Positions 28,011-39,700 of a stretch of 64,000 nt of DNA are shown one piece after another. The DNA is taken from contig NZ_CP070608.1 of assembly GCF_017068455.1 (NCBI RefSeq), forward strand, positions 3,205,488-3,269,487, written 5' to 3'. The notes beneath the pieces are model-generated. The model made no database searches. It was not told the origin of the DNA and worked only from the letters and a program-made list of their open reading frames with translations. The translations under genes and the position numbers were made by a program. Each line of letters opens with the position of its first letter. The first letter of the stretch is position 1. The DNA comes from Fulvivirga lutea (GTDB lineage: Bacteria > Bacteroidota > Bacteroidia > Cytophagales > Cyclobacteriaceae).

Positions 28011-29735
28011 ATGAATAGAGATGTTAAGGCCATTGCAGAGAAGTGGCTAAATAGCAATATCGAAGAAAGCGAAAAGGCTGAAATCAGAGCGCTGATGAAG
28101 AATGAAGAAGCTTTGGCTGAAGCATTCTATAAAGACCTGGAGTTTGGCACCGGTGGTCTTCGTGGCATTATGGGCATTGGGTCCAATCGTATGAATAAAT
28201 ATACAATTGGGATGGCCACACAGGGTTTGGCTAACTACCTTCTCAAGTCATTCCCAAATGAGCAGATAAAAGTTGCCATTGCTCATGACAGTAGAAATAA
28301 CAGTAGATTTTTTGCGGAAAATACAGCGGCTGTATTCTCGGCAAATGGTATTAAAGTTTATCTATTTGAAGATTTAAGGCCTACACCTGAGCTCTCATTT
28401 GCTATTAAACATCTCGAATGTCATAGTGGTGTTGTTATTACAGCATCGCATAACCCGAAAGAATACAATGGCTATAAAGCCTATTGGAATGATGGCGCGC
28501 AGCTAATTGCACCACATGATAAAAATGTAATAAATGAGGTTAGCGCTATTAAAAGCATTGACGAGGTAAACTTTAATTCAAACGCCAATTTAATTGAGAC
28601 TATTGGCGAAGAGATTGATTCAATCTATTTGGATAAAGTAAAATCACAATGCTTATCTCCTGAATCCGTGAAGAATCAGCATGATATCAGCATCATTTAC
28701 TCTCCTATCCATGGTACGGGCTATAAAATGGTGCCAAGATGCTTGGAGGAATTAGGTTTTACTAACGTTCATTTACTCGAAGAGCAATCAACACCGGATG
28801 GTAATTTCCCAACAGTTGTTTATCCTAATCCGGAAGAGAAGGAAGCACTAAACCTTGCCATCAATAAGGCGAAGGAAATTAATGCTGAGCTAATTATGGC
28901 AACCGACCCTGACTCCGATCGCGTGGGTATTGCCATAAAAGATGATAAAGGCGAGTATATCTTACTGAATGGAAACCAGACTGGAAGTTTACTCACATAT
29001 TATGTGCTTAATAGATGGAAAGAGCTTAACCGGTTCAAAGGCAACGAGTGCGTTATCAAGACCATTGTAACCACTGACCTTATTAATGATATAGCCAGGC
29101 ATTACAGCGTAAACTGCTACGATACATTAACGGGATTCAAGTACATCGCAGCATTAATAAAGCAATTGGAAGGTAAAGAGCAGTTTATCATTGGAGGTGA
29201 AGAGAGCTACGGTTATATGGTAGGTGATTTTGTTCGTGATAAGGATGCTATTGCTTCTTGTGCTATGATTGCCGAAATGTGTGCCTATGCTTCTGACAAT
29301 GGCAAATCATTATATGAGATGCTACAGGAAATGTACGTTAAATTTGGTTTTTACAAAGAACGCCTGATTTCAATTACCAAAAAGGGTATGGCCGGTGAAG
29401 AGGAGATCAAAAAAATGATGTCCAACTTTAGAGAACAAACTCCAGCTTCTTTTGCTGGTTCTAAGGTGGTAAAAGTGGCTGATTATTTAGCGGGTATTGA
29501 ACGCAATACTGTAACAGGAGAAGAAAAAACCATAGACTTTCCTAAATCAAATGTTTTGCAATTTTTCACTCAAGAAGGTTACAAGATATCGGCCAGGCCA
29601 TCAGGCACTGAGCCTAAAATCAAATTTTATCTAAGTGCTAATACAAAACTTGGAAATGTATCAGACTATGAAAAGGTTTCTAAAGAAGTAGATGCCTTAC
29701 TAGATAAAATAGAGAAAGAGCTGAACGTAAATTAG
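28011..29735 (+). CDS. Phosphoglucomutase/phosphomannomutase family phosphohexomutase
   Basis: The 574-residue alpha-D-phosphohexomutase has the four expected domains. The phosphoserine loop is VVITASHNPKEYNGYK with S146, the magnesium loop is TDPDSDRVG with D299, D301 and D303, the sugar-binding loop is GGEESYGYM, and the phosphate-binding loop is SARPSGTEPKIKFY near residue 538. The length and the N-terminal EFGTGGLRGIMG fit the long glucose-1-phosphate/glucose-1,6-bisphosphate type common in Bacteroidota. It starts one base after the hppD stop codon. Its end overlaps the convergent porP-like gene by 4 bases. Confidence 0.94.
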   Translation: MNRDVKAIAEKWLNSNIEESEKAEIRALMKNEEALAEAFYKDLEFGTGGLRGIMGIGSNRMNKYTIGMATQGLANYLLKSFPNEQIKVAIAHDSRNNSRFFAENTAAVFSANGIKVYLFEDLRPTPELSFAIKHLECHSGVVITASHNPKEYNGYKAYWNDGAQLIAPHDKNVINEVSAIKSIDEVNFNSNANLIETIGEEIDSIYLDKVKSQCLSPESVKNQHDISIIYSPIHGTGYKMVPRCLEELGFTNVHLLEEQSTPDGNFPTVVYPNPEEKEALNLAINKAKEINAELIMATDPDSDRVGIAIKDDKGEYILLNGNQTGSLLTYYVLNRWKELNRFKGNECVIKTIVTTDLINDIARHYSVNCYDTLTGFKYIAALIKQLEGKEQFIIGGEESYGYMVGDFVRDKDAIASCAMIAEMCAYASDNGKSLYEMLQEMYVKFGFYKERLISITKKGMAGEEEIKKMMSNFREQTPASFAGSKVVKVADYLAGIERNTVTGEEKTIDFPKSNVLQFFTQEGYKISARPSGTEPKIKFYLSANTKLGNVSDYEKVSKEVDALLDKIEKELNVN

Positions 29736-30700
29736 AAGTAAGAAGGGCATTCAAGGCCTTGATGCCATCTCTGAATCTTTATTCTGTAGTTGAGCATAAT
29801 CTCATGGGAACCACTAGATACTCTACCGATGGTAGAGACTGTTTTGTCATAGGCATATCCTACATGAAAGTTTTCATTTACTTTTAACTCGAACATAAAA
29901 ATAAGGCCTTCAACTAAACGGTAACCCATTCCAAGGCCCACAGTTTCTTTGATTACGCCCAATGCATTTACATCAAAACTTAGTGGAGCACCATCCTGAA
30001 ATCGAACGAGTGTTGAAGCTAAAATTTTGAAGTTTGGATCCGTCTGAAAAGTGGTTCCTCCATGTACATAATAGTTTCGGGTATTTTTTACTGACTCAGT
30101 AGTTAACTGTCCACTTTCAACATCCTGAATGATGTCGTTCTCCAGAATATATGGCACCGAAATTCCTGCATAAAAGACTCTATTAGTATAGAATAGACCC
30201 ATACCAAAGTTTGGATTAGCGGCACTTGTTGCTAAGTAGTAAGGGTCACTTGAACCGGGCGCACCTGACGCTCCAGAAGCTGTTGGAACTGTGGTTCTCG
30301 TAAAATCAGATTGAATTAAGTCAAAACCAGCTTGCAAACCCATTGACAAGCTTGCACCACCGTACATTGGTATTTTGTAAGCATAGCTCGCAAATATATT
30401 GTAGTTCTCATGTACACCAAGTACATCTTTACCCAAGACCAAACCAAGCCCCATTCTATTATTTAATAAACTCGACTGCATAGAAGCTGTAAAAGTCTGA
30501 GGTGCTCCTTCCAAGTTCACCCATTGGTTTCTATAAATAGAAGTTGCGCTTAACTGTACCTGGCTACCTGCATAAGCTGGATTAATTAATAACAGATCGA
30601 ACATGTATAAGCTCTGTACTGGCCTTAGCTGCTGAGACTGAGCCCCAGTGCAAGTCAAGAAAACGAATACAACTACTTTAAAAAATTTATTCATGTTCAT
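29732..30700 (-). CDS. PorP/SprF-family outer membrane protein (T9SS-associated)
   Basis: The 322-residue protein has a signal peptide (about 1-23, ending GAQSQ) and the PorP/SprF core: YMFDLLLINPAYAGSQ at the mature N-terminus, YRNQWVNLEGAPQTFTAS, then repeated Gly-rich beta strands such as GMGLFYTNRVFYAGISVPYI and a C-terminal HEIMLNYRIKI strand. These 14-stranded barrels anchor T9SS-secreted type B proteins at the outer membrane, as SprF does for SprB. It lies 7 bases downstream of the giant secreted protein gene, so it is the natural partner for that protein. The short tail after the last strand ends in LECPSYF. Confidence 0.93.
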   Translation of the reverse strand: MNMNKFFKVVVFVFLTCTGAQSQQLRPVQSLYMFDLLLINPAYAGSQVQLSATSIYRNQWVNLEGAPQTFTASMQSSLLNNRMGLGLVLGKDVLGVHENYNIFASYAYKIPMYGGASLSMGLQAGFDLIQSDFTRTTVPTASGASGAPGSSDPYYLATSAANPNFGMGLFYTNRVFYAGISVPYILENDIIQDVESGQLTTESVKNTRNYYVHGGTTFQTDPNFKILASTLVRFQDGAPLSFDVNALGVIKETVGLGMGYRLVEGLIFMFELKVNENFHVGYAYDKTVSTIGRVSSGSHEIMLNYRIKIQRWHQGLECPSYF

Positions 30701-30707
30701 CTTGAAT

Positions 30708-33700
30708 TTAGCGAATTAGTTCTAAAAATCCTGAAATCAACTTAGAACCATCTCCTCTATCAATTACATAGTAATATGTACCATTCGGTAAATCATTACC
30801 TATACCGTATACTCCGTTTTCACCTAACCCTACGAATGATTTGTCTTCATTATTGTATCCATCAATTTGGTACACAAGCACACCCGATCTATTATAAATT
30901 TTCACATTGTTGTTAGGGTATCTGGTAATACAATCAATTTGGAAGTTGTCATTGGTTCCACTTCCATCTGGAGAAACAAGGTTATAGTTTGTAATAACTG
31001 TACCAACCTCGGCAATACCTTCGTTTTCACAACCAAATGGTGTAACAACCAATGCACTGTATTCTCCAGACTCTACGTCATTGATCTCCTGACCAAGTCC
31101 TAATCCAGCACCATTACTTAAATCCGTCCAGGTGATCGAACCTACAGAAGCATTGTTCGTCATTACAACTCTTGCTAAACCGGTTGCTTCATCACATTTA
31201 GAACCTTCGGTTTCAAACACAAACTCAGGATCAATTCTCTGATCACCAACACTTATACTAGCTGGTAAGGAAGAACAACCCGTTACATTATCAAAAGCTA
31301 CAACTGAGTAAGTTCCTACATCAAGGTTTTGTACTCTTACATTCGTAGAAATAACTGTACCTGTTCCATCTTCACCTTCATACCACTCAAATGTGTATCC
31401 TTGTGTTTCTCCATCAACAGTAACCGTTAGCTCTCCATCTTCCACAATACAAGAGAACCTATCAGACAACAATTCTGGAGTTGGAGTTGGAGCTAGCAAC
31501 TGATCTTCTTCTACTGTACCTGTTGCATCAGTAAAACAGCCTGAAATGTTATTTGTAACACGTACCGTATAATCTCCTGCACCTACCCCAACCAGTCTAC
31601 TTTTGTTATCTATAATATCTGCCGGGTCACCAGTGGCTACAGTGCCTTCATACCACTCAAATGTATACCCGCTAACCGATGGCTGTCCATCGACAATTAC
31701 ATTTAATTGCCCATCCGGATCAGCCGGGTCACAGGAAACTAATGGATTTTCGACAACTATTTCGAGTTGAGGGAATGTATTACTCACAAATACCTCATCT
31801 ACTTTTACCGAAATACAACCAGTATTATTATCAATTAACCTAACGGTATATAATCCAGCTTGCACCGAGCCAACTGATACATTCACACCAGCACTTACAT
31901 TATTTTGAGATGCTCTATCTCCCAGGAATGTCGGATCATTTAAGTTAGGATCACCCTGAATATCACCTGAATAAATATCTATTTGATAATTATAAGCAGG
32001 GCCTCCACCAGCATTTCTGATAGGGTAAATATCAATACCATTAGCATCTAAGAAAGGCACTGCTATACCAAATATACCACCATTATTTACATCACAACTT
32101 GTTACAGGCTCTGTACCTGTATTTATTACTGGTAGGAAGAATAAACTTTCATCTTCTACGATAAATAGCTGGGTAGCAGTACATCCCGTTGCCGTATTTG
32201 TAACAACGACATCATATCTACCGACCGGTAAACTATCTAGAACACTTACATTAGGCGCAGGAAATTCTGGTGTAACAGGATTACCGGTAACTACATTAAG
32301 CGGCAATACAGCACTACCTTCATAAGTCCAGTCGAAAGTGTAAGGACCAGTTGGCCCGGCAATTTCATCTACAGTGGCAGTGAGCTCACCAGAATAAGGT
32401 TCCTCACAACTTAATTGTGGAATTGTCTGCTCTAATACCAATTCCGGATAAATAATATCCCTATCATCAACCTCAAATTCTTTAGGTATTGATGTGCATT
32501 GTGTTAATACACTAGTTACGACCACGTAGTACGTACCTACTTGAAGGCCATTAAGCGTATTCGTAGTTTCACCAGCTATCAAGCCGGCAGCATCAAATGT
32601 TTCAAAGTACCATTCATATGTAAATTGTAAAGGGTCAGCTACATCTGGAAGACCAAAAGTACCAGAAGACCCAATTGTTATACTGGTTACTTCCAAACTA
32701 CCACTAATACCATCACATCCATCTGGGTAATCAGGGTTGATATCTACAATATTAGGTGTACTAGCCGTTGGATCATTTACGATTTCAACATCAGTGGTAT
32801 TCGTACAGCCATTTACATCCATAACTGTTAGTCGATATGTACCTGCTGATAACCCTGAGAAAGTAGCAGATCTTATTGTATTGACTACTGACGCGTAAGA
32901 ACCTGGAAGATCGTCATCACCTACTTCTCCAAATACACCATCATCGTCTGCATCATATTCAAATACCCAATCAGCCAAATTCAAGCTAATATCTACATCT
33001 GAATCAATGGTCACTTGTCCATAAAACTCGGTAGCTCCAGGACATGTTCTGTCAGGTTCAGGTACATCGTAAGACAATATTGGCAAAGTACTTAAATCGA
33101 ATACATCCAATCTATATGGTGCACTTTCACAACCCGCACCAGGTGAAAATCCAACTCTTCTTCTCACTTGTACATAGTAAGTCCCTTCTGACAGGTTAGG
33201 CACGGTTTCTACATCAGTAGCAATCGTACCAGCTCCAGAAGCAGTAGCAAAGTCTGCACCCAAGGCTCCACCATACCAGAAAATCTCATATTCGGTTAGA
33301 ATATCTGGTGACGCGCCAAACGGTGTAACTGAATTGAGCGTTACGGTTCCGCCATTTATAGTAGGATCACAGGTTAATTGATCTGTTGCTTCTGCATCGG
33401 TAATAATTATTGGTTGCTGGCTAAAGGTCACTTCTCTCGTTTGTACCAGTTGACAACCTGAACCAACATCAAACACTGTCGTGCGATAGAAGCCTACTCC
33501 TAAACCTGTTTCTGTATACGGTCCTGAAAAACCAAAATCATAGTTATTGTTTGTAGATATGTTACCCATTAATGCCCCTCCGCCATCTACTTCATCTATC
33601 GTAATATTATACAATGGGCCTGTGCCTACGATATTGTTAATTACTAAACTACCTTCCCCTGAACCATCGCAACTTGTCTCTGAGTTCGCTGAAGCAGTAA

Positions 33701-36700
33701 AGGTAGGATTCACGCTTACGTCAAATACATCTACTCTGAATGGTGCACTCTCACAACCTGCTCCTGGTGAGAAACCTGCTCTTCTTCTTACTTGAACATA
33801 ATAGGTTCCTTCTGTTAAGTCCGGTACTGTTTCTACATCCGTGGCGATCGTTCCACCGCCTGAAGCTGTTGTAAAGTCAGCTCCTAGTGCCCCTCCATAC
33901 CAGAATATCTCATACTCTGCTACAATCGATGCTCCTGTCAGTGGTGTTACAGCATTAATCGATACTGTTCCTCCATTAATTGTTGGATCACAGGTAGTCT
34001 GATCTGTGGCTGAAGCATCTGTAATGATAATCGGCTGTTCACTTAACGTGACCTCTCTAGTCTGAATAGTTTGACAACCGGTACCTACATCAAATACTGT
34101 CGTGCGATAGAAACCAACTCCTAAGCCTGTTTCTGTATACGCCCCGGAAGCCCCAAAATCATAGTTATTATTTGTGGATATGTTACCCATTAATGCCCCT
34201 CCGCCATCTACTTCATCTATCGTGATGTTATACAATGGGCCTGTGCCTACAATATTGTTAATTACTAAACTACCTTCCCCTGAACCATCACAACTCGTCT
34301 CAGAGTTCGCTGTGGCTGTAAAGGTAGGATTCACGCTTACGTCAAATACGTCTACTCTGAAAGGCGCACTCTCGCAACCTGCTCCAGGTGAGAAACCTGC
34401 TCTTCTTCTTACTTGCACATAATAGGTCCCTTCTGTTAAGTCCGGTACTGTTTCTACATCCGTAGCTATCGCTGGTGAAGCAGATGCTGTTGTAAAATCA
34501 GCTCCTAGTGCCCCTCCATACCAGAATATCTCATACTCAGCTACAATCGATGCTCCTGTTAGTGGTGTTACAGCATTAATCGATACTGTTCCTCCATTAA
34601 TTGTTGGATCACAGGTAGTCTGATCTGTGGCTGAAGCATCTGTAATGATAATCGGCTGTTCACTTAACGTGATCTCTCTGGTCTGAATAGTCTGACAACC
34701 AGTGCCTATATCAAATACTGTCGTGCGGTAGAAACCTACACCTAAGCCTGTTTCTGTATACGCTCCGGAAGCCCCAAAATCATAGTTATTGTTTGTGGAT
34801 ATGTTACCCATTAATGCCCCTCCGCCATCTACTTCATCTATCGTAATATTATACAATGGGCCTGTGCCTACAATATTGTTAATTACTAAACTACCTTCCC
34901 CTGAACCATCACAACTCGTCTCAGAGTTCGCTGTGGCTGTAAAGGTAGGATTCACGCTTACGTCAAATACGTCTACTCTGAAAGGCGCACTCTCGCAACC
35001 TGCTCCAGGTGAGAAACCTGCTCTTCTTCTTACTTGCACATAATAGGTCCCTTCTGTTAAGTCCGGTACTGTTTCTACATCCGTAGCTATCGCTGGTGAA
35101 GCAGATGCTGTTGTAAAATCAGCTCCTAGTGCCCCTCCATACCAGAATATCTCATACTCAGCTACAATCGATGCTCCTGTTAGTGGTGTTACAGCATTAA
35201 TCGATACTGTTCCTCCATTAATTGTTGGATCACAGGTAGTCTGATCTGTGGCTGAAGCATCTGTAATGATAATCGGCTGTTCACTTAACGTGATCTCTCT
35301 GGTCTGAATAGTCTGACAACCAGTACCTATATCAAATACTGTCGTGCGGTAGAAACCTACACCTAAGCCTGTTTCTGTATACGCTCCGGAAGCCCCAAAA
35401 TCATAGTTATTGTTTGTGGATATGTTACCCATTAATGCCCCTCCGCCATCTACTTCATCTATCGTAATATTATACAATGGGCCTGTGCCTACGATATTGT
35501 TAATTACTAAACTACCTTCCCCTGAACCATCGCAACTCGTCTCTGAGTTGGCTGTGGCCGTAAAAGTTGGGTCAATACTTAGATCAAGAATATCTACTCT
35601 AAATGGTGGGCTCGCACAACCTGATCCTGGAGGAAAACCAAGTTCTCTTGTAGCTATCACGTAGTACGTTCCTTCATCTAATTCAATCTGAGTCTGAGTA
35701 TCCGCACCGTTTACACCTACGAACGGCCCATTAGTAAATGCAGTGCTAAAATCCTCACCAAATTCTCCTCTATACCATTCGAAACTGTATTCGTCATCGA
35801 TTGTATTACCTGCACCAAAAACATCCAGTGGGCTGACTGAAGTAACAGTGGCCGTTCCACCACCTATTGTCAAGTCACAGGTAGTCATGTCAGTTGCATC
35901 TACTGTCTGAACAATAATAGGTTCTTCTACTTTAGTTATTTCAAATTGGCCAGTTACTGAACAACCAGTGATACTATTCTCCGCTACAATGGTATAAAGA
36001 GCTTCTGGTAAGCCAAAAATAATGTCATCATCCCCATCGTCATCTACATTATCATTATCGGCATCCGTTGGATTACCATTACCGGTTAAAGGTCCACCTA
36101 ATGCAGTAATTGCAGCAGTAGCAGCTGCATTAGTACTGGTTAGTGTGTAAGTATAAACTGGGTTATTTGAATCATCCCCTAATCCACCAGTTGTAGAGGT
36201 AGTAATAGAAATTAAGCCCTCTGGATTTGTAGCATCGCATGAAGTATCAAACTCAGGAACAATTGAGATATCAGGTTGAACAGTTTCATCCTCAATTACA
36301 ACTGACACAGGAGATGTCGCACATCCCAAGCCTCCTGTAGCACCCTGAACTTTAAGGCCGACTACATAATAAGTACCTGCAACCAAACCATTAAATAAAG
36401 CTCCACCGGCTAAATCATTATCCAGGGCCACTTCATTGCCCGGACCGACATTCAGATCTGTTTCATTGTCATATAAATAAAACTCATAGTCATCAATTGC
36501 ATCAATAGAAACAGTTGCTAATTCAATTGAACCGGCAGTTGGAATAGTAATATCACAGGCACGCTGACTTTCAAAATTTACCGTTAAACTTGGCAATAAT
36601 GGCTCATAATTTACCTCATAGGTTCTAATAGTGAAGCAATTTGTAACTGGATCAAATACTTCTACAGCATAATCGCCATGGATAACATCCGATATATATG

Positions 36701-39700
36701 ATTCATTATCACCTACCAAACCAAAAGTTGGATGTGTATCACCTGGGCTATAAATTGTACCATCCGTTGGGTCGTTAAACGGAGTACCCGTTTCATCCAG
36801 TCCCAAATACCAATTAAAAGTATAAACTCCTGCGCTTGGGGCTCCGTTATCAGCAATTATATGGATTTCACCACTAGATGAAGGGTCACAACTGTTATCC
36901 ACTGTAATCGCTTCAGTTAAAACAGGGTCAGTAGAATTATCAACTATTTCTCCAGCAGGTATTGGAGGAGAAACACACCCAAAACCAGGGAATGTATTAT
37001 CCAATATCTCAATCTGAAGTGCGTATCTACCGGCAGGTAAATCTTCGAATCTATAAAGTGGATCAGCATCAACTTCGGTGGATAATGCAGTTACATCGTT
37101 ATAGGTATTCGTGATCTCATCTAACAATAATAGTGTAAATGAGTAATCCGAAGTGGTTGGAGTAACTCCATCTTGTGGGGTAATATCATTCGCATCTATT
37201 TCAATTACTCCATTTTCATTTGGCGTACACCTATCTGAAGGAGTTAAATTAAAAACAGCTAATGATGGATCTACATCCTGATCAATAACTTCATAGGATT
37301 CAATTGTTTGACAACCTGTATCATCGTCTGTTACTGTTACCTGGTAATTTCCAGGTGCCAAACCCGAAATTGTGGAAGGATTAGGCCCCAGAAGGGTTTG
37401 AGTAAATCCATCCACCGCTAAGGTTCCATCAGCAGTATTCCATAAATAGGTATAAGTTCTTGGGTTTGGTTCAGTATTTTGCGGTGAACCAGGTGAGTTA
37501 TCCACTGATGCTATATCTAAAGGATTTAACGCTGGAACTACTGAAATTGAACCATCCCCATTATTACCTGAATTGTCGCACCAAGTGTCATGAGCAATGG
37601 TTGGAGTTAATACAGGTGGCTGAGCAGCATCTTCAATTGTTACTTGTAATAATTCCGAATAACAGCCTGAACCAAAATCTTGTTGAGAAACAATTGAATA
37701 GTCTCCGGGACCCAAGTTCGAGAAAGTGGTAGTTGGAATAGTAGTATCAATTATCTCAATTTGGGCAATATATAGATAATCATTACCCAAGGATGCAAGA
37801 AAATTATTACTTACTCCATTCATAGAATAAATCCTAATTGATTCATTTGAAGCGGTGAAACTTGCTGATTTTGTATCCCAAATATTCGTTACCACACCGT
37901 TTGCTCCAGCAGCCCCATCAAAGAAAAAACCTGCACCTGGACTGAATAGCCTAAATCCGTCTACATTGGCATTTGAATTTGGTATAAAGTATTCAATATT
38001 AATCGTATAATTATTTCCGGGTACGAATACTACGTCAAGTTCTATATAATGCACTCCTGTAGTTGATGTATTATCAATTTCCAATACATCATTTCTTGGA
38101 TCGGCAAGGCCATCATTTTGACTTAATAAATTGGTAATATTCGCTCTTGTTGAACTCCACCCATCAACATCCACACTGAAATCACTCGTGTATCCGCCTC
38201 TTTGAATCGTTTGAATTGGTACTGGACTAGGATTTACAGGATCAGTAACTATATCTGGATTGGGTACATCAAATAAATAAACAGGATAAAGGGCCTGGTT
38301 GGCAACTGTTCCATCCGCCTCATTCACAATTACTTCTATTGTACCATTACCCACTGCTGGATCACAATCTGTATCATCAGATTTAGAGATGAACGTTGTT
38401 ACCTGAGCATCAACGAATGGGAGAAAGAAGGACGCATATTCAATACAACCTGTTCCACCAACGCCTCTAAGGTCTTCAACAACTAGTGTATAAGTACCAC
38501 TTGGTTGTTCATAAATTGTTGCACCGTCAGTAGCGGATACACTTTCAAAGTAATTAACATCTTGCGTACCACCAGGCACTGGACCATTAGTATAAATATC
38601 GTTAACATCAACATTTAGTGCTGAACCATTAAAATAAGAGTCAATTGTATTTTCAAAGAAATTGGGATCAGGATCCGATGGAAGACCTTCATACCAGGTA
38701 AATCTAAAATCACCTGAATTTGGCACTTCAGTTGCCAAATCTGCTGTACCACTACCATTTAAATCAACATACCCTGTTAATACTCCTTCAGCCAGAGCAC
38801 AATCAGATGGTTGAACCACATCTATAAAACGAATATCTAGTTGCGCTGGTGCTGGTGCAATAAAAGATGTGCTCGTACTAATTGTACAAAAATTCTCATT
38901 ATCAATTACTTCCAGTGTGTAGAAGTCAGAATATAAATTATTCAAAACTCCAAAAGCTTGAATATTCGTTTGATTCAACACTTCGTCACCACTTCCAAAT
39001 AGAGCAGTTGCACTATAAACTTCAGAACCCGGTGCACCTACAGTTTGCCCTTGATACCAATTAAATGAATAATTAACATTGGCTCCTTGAACTAGATTAG
39101 GAGTAATAGTCCCATCGAAAGTACAATCTGTATGATCTGAAGGAGTAAGAGACACTATAGGGTTAACTATATTTTGGGTTATAGTAACAGTCTCCTGAAA
39201 AGTACAACCTGTTACTTCATTATAAACAAGCACTGTATAATCACCAGCTGGGTAACCTGCCATATCATCTGTGATTGGTGTACCTACGGGTACTCCTGTA
39301 TTTGAAGACTGTGTAATATCAGTACCTGTAATATCTGAACCAGTGAACCACGTTACTGTATATGGGCCTGCCGGACCTGTAACAGTTACCGTAACTTCTC
39401 CATTTGGATTGTTCGTATAATCACAACTGGTCTGTTGTGTGAAACCAGTGGTTATAGTTGGGTTAACGATTGCATCAACAATTTCAATAACTAAAGGATC
39501 GGAAGTACAAAATGTAGTTTGATCCTCAATAACGACTGTATAATCTCCATCATCTAAGCCTGAAAGAGTTGGAGAGCCTGCTGTTAGTGCATCACCATCA
39601 ATTCTAGTTTCAGTGCCTGTTGGAGTTGAGCCTGTATACCACAATACATCGTAATCAGAAGTTGGGAATGTTAAATCTGGTCCTGAACCTGAAGTAATTT

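Noticed and set aside
33547-35664. Four plus-strand open frames of 82-84 codons with nearly the same sequence, repeated every 621 bp
   Set aside because: They are the antisense shadow of the tandem repeats in the giant minus-strand gene; their spacing and similarity come entirely from that gene, and they lack start context or independent codon use.
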